64,000 bases of DNA from Helicobacter pylori (GTDB lineage Bacteria > Campylobacterota > Campylobacteria > Campylobacterales > Helicobacteraceae), in the NCBI GenBank assembly GCA_008032955.1, contig CP032046.1, positions 496,001 to 560,000 of the forward strand, given 5' to 3'. Every line of letters begins with the position of its first letter. The first letter of the stretch is position 1. The translations under genes and the position numbers were made by a program. This document shows positions 38,535 to 45,618 of this stretch, in pieces. The notes under the pieces are model-generated. The model was not told the DNA's origin. It did no database searches and was given only the letters and a program-made list of their open reading frames with translations.

Positions 38535-39707
38535 ATGCCCTATTCTTCTAAAGTCCAATCCCTTTCAGAATCCGCAACGATCGCTATCAGCACACTCGCT
38601 AAAGAATTGAAATCGCAAGGAAAAGATATTTTAAGTTTTTCAGCGGGCGAGCCTGATTTTGACACCCCACAAGCGATTAAAGATGCGGCTATAAAAGCCC
38701 TAAATGACGGCTTTACAAAATACACTCCAGTGGCTGGGATTCCTGAATTACTCAAAGCGATCGCTTTTAAATTGAAAAAAGAAAACAACTTGGATTATGA
38801 GCTGAGTGAAATTTTAGTGAGCAATGGCGCTAAGCAAAGCCTATTTAATGCGATTCAAGCCTTAATAGAAAAGGGCGATGAGGTGATTATCCCTGTGCCT
38901 TTTTGGGTAACTTACCCTGAGCTTGTGAAATACAGCGGAGGGGTGAGTCAATTCATTCAAACCGATGAAAAAAGCCATTTTAAAATCACCCCCAAGCAGC
39001 TTAAAGACGCCTTAAGCCCCAAAACAAAAATGCTCATTCTCACCACCCCATCAAACCCTACCGGCATGCTTTATAGTAAGGCGGAATTAGAGGCTTTGGG
39101 CGAAGTTTTAAAAGACACTCCAATTTGGGTGCTTAGCGATGAAATTTATGAAAAGCTTGTCTATAAGGGGGAGTTTGTTTCTTGCGCGGCGGTGAGTGAA
39201 GAGATGAACAAACGCACCATTACCATTAATGGCTTGAGCAAGTCAGTGGCGATGACAGGCTGGCGTATGGGCTATGCGGCGAGCAAGGATAAAAAGTTAG
39301 TCAAATTGATGAACAACTTGCAAAGCCAATGCACTTCCAATATCAATTCTATCACGCAAATGGCTTCTATTGTGGCGCTTGAGGGGTTAGTGGATAAGGA
39401 AATTGAAACGATGCGTCAGGCTTTTGAAAAGCGCTGTAATTTGGCCCACGCAAAAATCAATGCGATTGAAGGGCTGAACGCTTTAAAACCTGATGGGGCG
39501 TTTTATCTGTTTATTAATATTGGCAGTCTTTGTGGGGGGGATTCGATGCGATTTTGCCATGAATTATTAGAAAAAGAAGGCGTGGCGTTAGTGCCTGGAA
39601 AGGCTTTTGGATTGGAAGGCTATGTCCGTTTGTCTTTTGCATGCTCAGAAGAGCAGATTGAAAAGGGGATTGAACGCATCGCTCGCTTTGTCAAATCAAA
39701 GGGATAA
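38535..39707 (+). CDS. aspB: Aspartate aminotransferase (class I PLP enzyme)
   Basis: 390 residues. Fold type I aminotransferase interconverting aspartate and 2-oxoglutarate with oxaloacetate and glutamate. Visible are SAGEPDFDTPQAIK, SNGAKQSLFN, TPSNPTGMLYS with the conserved Asn, the LSDEIYEKL Asp/Tyr pair, and GLSKSVAMTGWRMGY with the PLP-binding Lys. C-terminal VRLSFACSEE holds the substrate Arg. Length is typical of bacterial AspB. Its G7 tract (39534-39540) is in frame. AAGGATTAAGC precedes the ATG. Confidence 0.93.
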   Translation: MPYSSKVQSLSESATIAISTLAKELKSQGKDILSFSAGEPDFDTPQAIKDAAIKALNDGFTKYTPVAGIPELLKAIAFKLKKENNLDYELSEILVSNGAKQSLFNAIQALIEKGDEVIIPVPFWVTYPELVKYSGGVSQFIQTDEKSHFKITPKQLKDALSPKTKMLILTTPSNPTGMLYSKAELEALGEVLKDTPIWVLSDEIYEKLVYKGEFVSCAAVSEEMNKRTITINGLSKSVAMTGWRMGYAASKDKKLVKLMNNLQSQCTSNINSITQMASIVALEGLVDKEIETMRQAFEKRCNLAHAKINAIEGLNALKPDGAFYLFINIGSLCGGDSMRFCHELLEKEGVALVPGKAFGLEGYVRLSFACSEEQIEKGIERIARFVKSKG

Positions 39708-39795
39708 AAAAATTGGTATTTAAAAAAAGGGGGGGTTAATCTTGTTTAGGATTTTATTTTGGGATTTTGTATTGTAGTTTAGTGGCGTAGCGTGG

Positions 39796-39801
39796 TATAA
39801 T
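39796..39801 (+). promoter_or_regulatory. -10 box next to the dif site
   Basis: TATAAT in GTGGTATAATGG, 13 bases upstream of the dif-like site, so transcription would begin at or inside that site and run into the decayed gene. Confidence 0.5.
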
Positions 39802-39813
39802 GGTTTGATTTAA

Positions 39814-39841
39814 AAGTTTGAAAAGTGCAGTTTTCATAACT
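39814..39841. other. difH: dif-like XerH recombination site (difH)
   Basis: Two 11-base arms in inverse orientation, AAGTTTGAAAA (39814-39824) and TTTTCATAACT (39831-39841, reverse complement AGTTATGAAAA), flank a 6-base centre GTGCAG. This 11-6-11 layout is that of dif sites, and the sequence agrees with my memory of H. pylori difH, the site where XerH resolves chromosome dimers. The xerH gene lies 2.3 kb downstream. Confidence 0.85.
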
Positions 39842-39882
39842 AAAATAGATTTTTGAGAAAGGAATAATAAAGGGATTAAACT

Positions 39883-40624
39883 ATAGAAAACACAGATAAT
39901 TGGAATGAGTGTTTCATGCCTGTTGTTAGCAGTGAAAACAATAACGAATCGTTTTTTTCTAAATTAAAATTAGTAGGTAGTATTGAACTTTTAATGATAT
40001 ATTTAAAGAATGAAAGCTATATTGTCTCATCTGATCCTAAAAAAAATAATAATACTGATTTATTTGCACCTAAAATTTTTTACTATGAAAGTATCGCACC
40101 AAAAACAAAAAAAATTTTTATTGTCAAAAACTCTCTTTTAGATAGTGGTTTGTTATCTATATTTTTTAACAAAGACAGCTCTTATAATATCAATCCTAAC
40201 CTAAAGAATTATCTCAAAGACAGTAGGTATCCCAAAAATTTTTCTTATGCTTTTCATCTTTTTTTACTAGTAATGATAATAATTTGTCTGTTCATATAGG
40301 TTGCGAGTGTGTTAATATAGATTTTAAATTAACAGAATTTGATCGTGATGATAAAAAATATTACAATCGTATTGTTTTTGAATTTAAATATGATTTAAAT
40401 GAAGAAGACAAACAATATTTGATTGAATTTGTTCCCATAAAATACAACAATAATCTATTTTATTCCCCAAAAGAAGAAAATCAATTTAAAAAAAAGGTTT
40501 AACACCACTAATTCTTAAAGCCTTTGAGCATAACCATATAAAAGTGAAACATAGGGAAAAAGAATTAGAAATTCTATTTTTTGAAAATAAACAAGAGCTT
40601 TATAACTCTATTAATAAACCCTAA
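39883..40624 (+). pseudogene. Decayed AT-rich accessory gene beside difH
   Basis: Three frames join into one product of about 248 residues. The likely start is ATA at 39883 (ATG changed), after AAAGGGAT, beginning ENTDNWNECF; an internal ATG at 39916 is open. Frame is lost at T7 40259-40265 (T8 needed: FHLF-FTSNDNN) and at A8 40488-40495 (A9 needed: QFKKK-GLTPLILKAF). The end is NSINKP-stop. Rich in Asn, Lys, Ile, Phe and lower in GC than neighbours. No family recognised. Matches the HP0673 position. Confidence 0.65.
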
Positions 40625-40693
40625 ATGAAGCACCCCCTAGAAAAGTTAAAAGACCCTGTAGAAAATCTTTTGCTATGGATTGGGTGCTTTTTG
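40616..40693 (+). repeat. Direct repeat copy 1 (xerH 5' end)
   Basis: About 78 bases starting AAACCCTAAATGAAG and ending GGGTGCTTTTTG. The second copy is at 42084-42161. The pair brackets the 431-residue accessory gene. Confidence 0.85.
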
Positions 40694-40762
40694 AGGACGA
40701 CTAAAATCATTTTTTCATCATTTGGGAATGGTTTTAGTTTTGGTGCTAAAATTAGCCTTTAA
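40625..40762 (+). pseudogene. Truncated duplicate of the xerH 5' end
   Basis: A 45-codon frame whose first 23 codons copy the start of xerH (MKHPLEKLKDPVENLLLWIG), then unrelated sequence to a TAA at 40760. Over the first 69 bases only 3 differ from 42093-42161. Like true xerH it begins directly at the end of the preceding gene (CCCTAAATGAAG). No recombinase residues are encoded. Confidence 0.85.
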
Positions 40763-40800
40763 GGGTTTTGTTTTTACAAATAAATTAAAAGAGGTGTTGG

Positions 40801-42096
40801 ATGTTATTAAATTATGATTTTTTAGAATTTGAAAATGATAAAAAAGTTAGAGTGATAGACGATAAGTTGTGTGTAAATATTTCAGATTTTTTTGGCATTG
40901 GCGATGAGGACGATAAGATTTTTCTTGGCGATGAAATCTCTAATATTAAGGACAGCCCTACTGAAGCTTATGCTGCTGAAGTTTATGCAATTGAGGGCGC
41001 TAAACTTAATAGAGTGTATGAGAAAATTAGGAGCGGACTACCTTTTGGGATTATCTCAGCGTTTAGACCTTTTAAAGGAGTTTTTACAAAGGATTTTACT
41101 GATGAAGAGCAGAAAGCGCTTATAAAAGCAGCTAGAAGCGATTCTTTAACTAGGGATTTCCTTAAAGAAAATGATGGCATTTATAGAAAACTCTGTAATT
41201 GTAAAACGTTCAATAAAGCTTTTGTGGATAAATTCACAACAGATAAGAGCAAAGCAACAATGAAAGATTTCATGTCTACTCAAGGATTTATCACTAGATA
41301 CAAATACTCCTATAGCGACTATGCGCAAGAAACGCAACGCCTAAAATCTTTTTTAGATGGAAAGCGTGATTTTCTTGGTTATATTCAAGCGATTGATTAT
41401 TGGAAAGAAGAGATAGAAAACGATATTTTGCCTAACAAAGAAATAAGTTTTTTTGTATTTCAAAACGAGCCAAGCAAGACATTCAATTTAAGAAATTATT
41501 TGTTGTTATTGGCAAGATTGTTTGATCAAGAGGCGATCTGTTATTGTAAAAACGCTATTCATGATAAAGAAAACACTTATAAGGTAGAATTGGTGAGCGC
41601 TTTATCTGGTGGTTTTAATGAGGTGTGGGCTGAGTTCGCAGATGTTACATTCTCAGTGCCTAGTCAATTACCGCAATCTCTCACACGCTTAAAAAATAAG
41701 GCAGCTGCATTCTTTTCAAAACAGCCTAGTGGCAATTGTGGTATGAGTTTTAAGGAAATTGATAAGGTTCAAATAAAAGCGACATGCATGCCTAATATTG
41801 TTACTGGGGCATTTGAAGATGACATAAAATTATCTATTAAGCATAGTCAGTGGCGCGGTTATCCTAAAGTTTTTGATATTGAAAAGATAGAGAGCATAGA
41901 AAGAGAAGTTATTGAAGAGAGAGAACAACATAAAATAGGTTCGGCACAGAACCTTAAAATCAATCAAATTGCTGATGATTTAAAACAAGGTGAGGTAGTT
42001 AGTCATAAACTTATTGCGAACGCGCTTATAACGCAAAAAGCGCCCAATGATACGCCGCATGATGACGATTTAGATCAGTTTAAAAACCCTAAATGA
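40801..42096 (+). CDS. Unrecognised 431-residue accessory protein
   Basis: No signal peptide or membrane helix. Acidic N-terminal third, then RVYEKIRSGLPFGIISAFRPF near 71-91, several Lys-rich helical stretches, a beta-rich part (VELVSALSGGFNEVWAEFADVTF), and a charged coiled-coil-like tail ending in Asp/His/Asn residues. The GIISAFRP segment weakly recalls uncharacterised proteins of mobile elements, but I cannot name a family. RBS GAGGTG 9 bases upstream. AT-rich, flanked by the xerH repeat and next to difH, which suggests acquisition by recombination. Its TGA overlaps the xerH ATG. Matches HP0674 by position. Confidence 0.8.
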   Translation: MLLNYDFLEFENDKKVRVIDDKLCVNISDFFGIGDEDDKIFLGDEISNIKDSPTEAYAAEVYAIEGAKLNRVYEKIRSGLPFGIISAFRPFKGVFTKDFTDEEQKALIKAARSDSLTRDFLKENDGIYRKLCNCKTFNKAFVDKFTTDKSKATMKDFMSTQGFITRYKYSYSDYAQETQRLKSFLDGKRDFLGYIQAIDYWKEEIENDILPNKEISFFVFQNEPSKTFNLRNYLLLLARLFDQEAICYCKNAIHDKENTYKVELVSALSGGFNEVWAEFADVTFSVPSQLPQSLTRLKNKAAAFFSKQPSGNCGMSFKEIDKVQIKATCMPNIVTGAFEDDIKLSIKHSQWRGYPKVFDIEKIESIEREVIEEREQHKIGSAQNLKINQIADDLKQGEVVSHKLIANALITQKAPNDTPHDDDLDQFKNPK

Positions 42097-42161
42097 AGCA
42101 CCCCCTAGAAGAATTAAAAGACCCTGTAGAAAATCTTTTGCTATGGATTGGGCGCTTTTTG
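42084..42161 (+). repeat. Direct repeat copy 2 (start of intact xerH)
   Basis: Starts AAACCCTAAATGAAG inside the end of the 431-residue gene and continues into xerH. Three mismatches to copy 1 within the first 69 coding bases. Confidence 0.85.
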
Positions 42162-43163
42162 CGTTACAAATGCACGAGCCTGTCTAATTCCCAAGTGAAA
42201 GACCAAAACAAGGTTTTTGAATGCTTGAACGAATTCAATCATGCGTCCATCAGTTCAAGCCAATTAGAAAAAGTTTGCAAAAAAGCTCGTAATGCTGGAT
42301 TGCTAGGGATTAACACCTACGCACTGCCCCTACTCAAATTTTACGAATACGCTCAAAAACTTTCTTTAAAATCGCTCAAAAGCATAGACGAAGTCATGTT
42401 GGCTGAATTTTTAAGTATTTATACCGGGGGTTTGAGTTTAGCCACCAAGAAAAATTACCGGATCGCCCTACTCGGGCTTTTTAGCTATATAGACAAGCAA
42501 AATCAAGATAAAAATGAAAAATCTTATATCTATAATATCACGCTTAAAAACATCAGCGGAGTGAATCAAAGCGCAGGCAACAAGCTCCCTACTCATTTAA
42601 ACAATGAAGAATTAGAAAAATTTTTAGAGAGCATTGATAAAATAGAAATGTCCGCTAAAGTGCGCGCACGAAACCGCCTGCTCATTAAAATCATCGTTTT
42701 TACAGGCATGCGTTCTAATGAAGCCTTGCAGCTTAAAATAAAGGATTTCACTTTAGAAAATGGCTGTTATACGATTTTGATTAAAGGCAAGGGCGATAAA
42801 TACAGGGCGGTGATGCTCAAAGCTTTCCACATTGAGAGCCTTTTAAAAGAATGGCTCATAGAAAGGGAATTGTATCCTGTTAAAAACGATTTATTGTTTT
42901 GCAACCAAAAAGGCATGGCTTTAACGCAAGCTTATTTGTATAAGCAAGTGGAGCGTATCATCAATTTTGCAGGACTCAGGCGAGAGAAAAATGGGGCACA
43001 CATGTTAAGGCACTCTTTTGCGACCTTGCTTTATCAAAAACGCCATGATTTGATTTTAGTTCAAGAAGCTCTAGGGCATGCGAGCTTGAACACGAGCAGG
43101 ATTTACACGCATTTTGACAAAGAGCGTTTAAAAGAAGCGGCGAGCATTTGGGAAGAAAATTAA
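42093..43163 (+). CDS. xerH: Tyrosine recombinase XerH
   Basis: 356 residues. Single Xer recombinase of Helicobacter, acting at difH for chromosome dimer resolution and segregation. The N-terminal SAM-like helical domain runs to about 170. The catalytic domain shows the Arg in TGMRSNEAL, Lys in KGKGDKYR, HMLRHSFAT (His, Arg), GHASLNTS (His) and nucleophile Tyr338 in SRIYTHF. All key residues are present. The start overlaps the preceding stop (ATGA), as in the truncated upstream copy. Confidence 0.95.
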   Translation: MKHPLEELKDPVENLLLWIGRFLRYKCTSLSNSQVKDQNKVFECLNEFNHASISSSQLEKVCKKARNAGLLGINTYALPLLKFYEYAQKLSLKSLKSIDEVMLAEFLSIYTGGLSLATKKNYRIALLGLFSYIDKQNQDKNEKSYIYNITLKNISGVNQSAGNKLPTHLNNEELEKFLESIDKIEMSAKVRARNRLLIKIIVFTGMRSNEALQLKIKDFTLENGCYTILIKGKGDKYRAVMLKAFHIESLLKEWLIERELYPVKNDLLFCNQKGMALTQAYLYKQVERIINFAGLRREKNGAHMLRHSFATLLYQKRHDLILVQEALGHASLNTSRIYTHFDKERLKEAASIWEEN

Positions 43164-43226
43164 AATACACCCCCTACTCCCTTAAGAAAATGATTTTTAC
43201 CATAAAATCACTTAAACCCCCATTTT

Positions 43227-43733
43227 TCAAGAAATCAAAAAATTTTTAGCTCGCTCATTTAAAATTTTGCTTTCAAATTCTAACAGCCACTTTTTGACTT
43301 CTATGCCCCCATTATACCCCCCTAAAGCGCCATTTTTACGCACCACTCTATGACAAGGCACGATCAAAGAAATGGGGTTATTATAATTAGCGTTGCCAAT
43401 AGCTCTGCAAGATTTAGGGTTATTAATGAGTTTTGCGATTTCATCGTAACTTTTTGTCTTGCCATAAGGGATAGTCATTAACGCAGACCAAACTTGTTTT
43501 TGAAAAAAAGTCCCTATCAAATCTAAAGGCGCATCAAATTCAAAAAGTTGTCCCAAAAAATAGCGCTCTAAGGCTTGAACGCTGAGTTTTAATGGGGCAT
43601 TCATAGGGGTGTTATGAGAAAAATTGGTCGTATCAAAATCCAATCTCAATAAATGGCTCTCATTAGTGCACAAATGCAAATACTCTAAAGGGAAACTCTT
43701 AGGGGTCTTAAAATAGTAGTGGTATAAAGTCAT
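43227..43733 (-). CDS. ogt: Methylated-DNA-protein cysteine methyltransferase Ogt
   Basis: 168 residues from the ATG at 43733, overlapping the permease stop (TGATG). Transfers alkyl groups from O6-methylguanine to its own cysteine, in suicide repair. Active-site motif IVPCHRVVRKNGALGGYNGG near 132-151; the wing helix is RAIGNANYNN. The N-terminal ribonuclease-like domain is of normal size. Confidence 0.93.
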   Translation of the reverse strand: MTLYHYYFKTPKSFPLEYLHLCTNESHLLRLDFDTTNFSHNTPMNAPLKLSVQALERYFLGQLFEFDAPLDLIGTFFQKQVWSALMTIPYGKTKSYDEIAKLINNPKSCRAIGNANYNNPISLIVPCHRVVRKNGALGGYNGGIEVKKWLLEFESKILNERAKNFLIS

Positions 43734-44500
43734 CAAAAAAAGATCTTGTATAAAACAATCAATAGCGACAAACCATACACCCCTAAAATCAAAATTTTAT
43801 GCATCTTTTCGTTCAAAAGCCCCATGATCCATTTAATCCCAATGCTCACGCCCATAACTGATCCTAAGCCCACAATCGCCCCTGCTAAAAGCACTTCTTT
43901 ATTGATGATGTGGTGATACATTAAAGAAAAAGCTCCTGAAATGGAAGAAAACAAGATGAAAAATAGCCCTAACGCCACGCATTTTTTAGAATCATACCCT
44001 AAAAAATAATGCATCAAAGGCACCATGAGCATCCCCCCGCCAATCCCTAAAGTGATGGCAAAAAATCCTGTGAGCGCGCCAATTAAAAATAATTTCAAAC
44101 CTTGTAAATGGTAGCGTTTGGTATCCGTTATCAAATCTTTTTTTTTAGGTTTTAGAACAAATTGGATCATAGAATACACGACTAAAAGCGCGAAAATAAC
44201 CATTAAAATTTTACTGGAAACGATTTTTAAAACGAATCCGCTAAAACTCGCCCCTATCAGTCCCCCTGCCCCTATCAACAAGCCTAAAGAAAAATCAAGC
44301 GATTTTTTTTTGAAATTCAAAACAGATCCCACGAACGATGAAAGCGCCATTTGCAAAATGGAAATCCCAATGGATTCTTCAAAAGAATGCCCGGTTGCGA
44401 GCATGATAGGGACAATGATCAACCCCCCACCAATGCCAAAAATCCCTGATAGAATGCCAGTAAAAAGCCCTATCGCTATGTATAACACATAAATATCCAT
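43733..44500 (-). CDS. TauE/SafE family membrane permease
   Basis: 255 residues with about eight hydrophobic helices and two internally related halves. Each begins with a glycine-rich motif, GIFGIGGGLIIVPIML and ITLGIGGGMLMVPLMH, the hallmark of TauE/SafE (DUF81) sulfite or organosulfonate exporters. Substrate unknown here. Shares a TGATG overlap with ogt. The 44501-44610 gap shows no gene. Confidence 0.88.
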   Translation of the reverse strand: MDIYVLYIAIGLFTGILSGIFGIGGGLIIVPIMLATGHSFEESIGISILQMALSSFVGSVLNFKKKSLDFSLGLLIGAGGLIGASFSGFVLKIVSSKILMVIFALLVVYSMIQFVLKPKKKDLITDTKRYHLQGLKLFLIGALTGFFAITLGIGGGMLMVPLMHYFLGYDSKKCVALGLFFILFSSISGAFSLMYHHIINKEVLLAGAIVGLGSVMGVSIGIKWIMGLLNEKMHKILILGVYGLSLLIVLYKIFF

Positions 44501-44610
44501 AAAAACCCTTAAAAAGTAAAACCCCCTCTTAAAAGAAAATTAAAAATAACCCTATTCTAATCAAACGCTAATACCAAACCCCCTAAACAACGCTTTTAAA
44601 AGTCATGCTT

Positions 44611-45561
44611 TTATTGGTCTGTTTTGTTTTTGCAACACAAAGCATGCGAATCATCATTGGGTTCGCTAATAGAGAGGTTTCTTAATTCATAAGCCAGTTT
44701 GATAGACGTCATAGCGTCATCCAAACCAAACCCCCCTTGAGCTAAAATCTGTTTGTAGCTTTCTATATACAGGTTATCAAAGCTCTGCGTGAGATTGACT
44801 TCTTCGCCCTCTAGGATCATTTTATGATAAACTTTTTCTTTAGCCACTCCCATGTGTTCTGGATTGATGGAAAAAAACCATCTTATTTTGGCATGCTCTA
44901 AAAAGAGTATCCCGCACACGCAGTCAGGCTCTTCTCTGTTGATAACCTTGTCTTTAACGCCTCCAAACAAATACAATAAAGTGTCAAAGATATTCACTCC
45001 CATTTGAGTGGCTAGCCCCCCACTCCTATTCACATCCGCTCGCCATGAAGAAAAATACCATTTCCCTTGAACGCTGATATAAGTGAGCGTGATGTCAAAC
45101 ACTTTTTCAGGGTTTTTGTCTAATTCGCTCTTGATTTTTTCTTTCAAAGCCAGCGTGTCGCAATGCAAGCGCAAGGGCAAAAGACTGAACACCCTTTTTT
45201 GGTGTTTCACCTCCAAATCTTTCAATTCTTGTATTTCGCCAGGGTCTAAAACTAAGGGTTTTTCACAAATCACATGCATGCCGTTTCTTAACCCGAAACG
45301 GATGTGATCAAAATGCGTGTGCGTGGGCGTGCAAACGCTCAAATAGTTGATTTCTTTACCCATAGCCCTAGATTGCTCTAAATGCTTTTCAAAATCTTCA
45401 ATATTGGTAAAAAACTCTGATTGCGGGAAATACTCATCTAAAACCCCCACGCTATCGTGAATATCAAAAGAGCAATCCAAAAAATGCCCTGTATCTCTAA
45501 TCGCTTGCAAGTGCTTGGGAGCGATAAACCCCCTGAACCAATCATCGCAAAAAGCATTCAT
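44611..45561 (-). CDS. Gfo/Idh/MocA sugar dehydrogenase, WbpB-like
   Basis: 316 residues. NAD-dependent oxidoreductase with VCTPTHTHFDHI and CEKPLVLDP, the classic Gfo/Idh/MocA motif around the catalytic Lys. The C-terminal sheet includes RSGGLATQMGVNIFDTLLYLFGG. Best fits UDP-GlcNAcA 3-dehydrogenase (WbpB/WlbA) used in O-antigen or glycan diamino-sugar synthesis. The very N-terminal GxGxxG seems reduced (DDWFRGFIAPKHLQ), so the annotated start may miss a few residues. Corresponds to HP0679. Confidence 0.82.
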   Translation of the reverse strand: MNAFCDDWFRGFIAPKHLQAIRDTGHFLDCSFDIHDSVGVLDEYFPQSEFFTNIEDFEKHLEQSRAMGKEINYLSVCTPTHTHFDHIRFGLRNGMHVICEKPLVLDPGEIQELKDLEVKHQKRVFSLLPLRLHCDTLALKEKIKSELDKNPEKVFDITLTYISVQGKWYFSSWRADVNRSGGLATQMGVNIFDTLLYLFGGVKDKVINREEPDCVCGILFLEHAKIRWFFSINPEHMGVAKEKVYHKMILEGEEVNLTQSFDNLYIESYKQILAQGGFGLDDAMTSIKLAYELRNLSISEPNDDSHALCCKNKTDQ

Positions 45562-45618
45562 CTTCCTTAAATAATTTTAAATCTCATTTTAGCAAAGATT
45601 AGCTTATTTAAGCTTATA

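Noticed and set aside
39721-39810. tRNA-like sequence near GTAGCGTGGTATAATGG
   Set aside because: No paired acceptor stem or anticodon arm could be drawn; the motif is better read as a -10 box.
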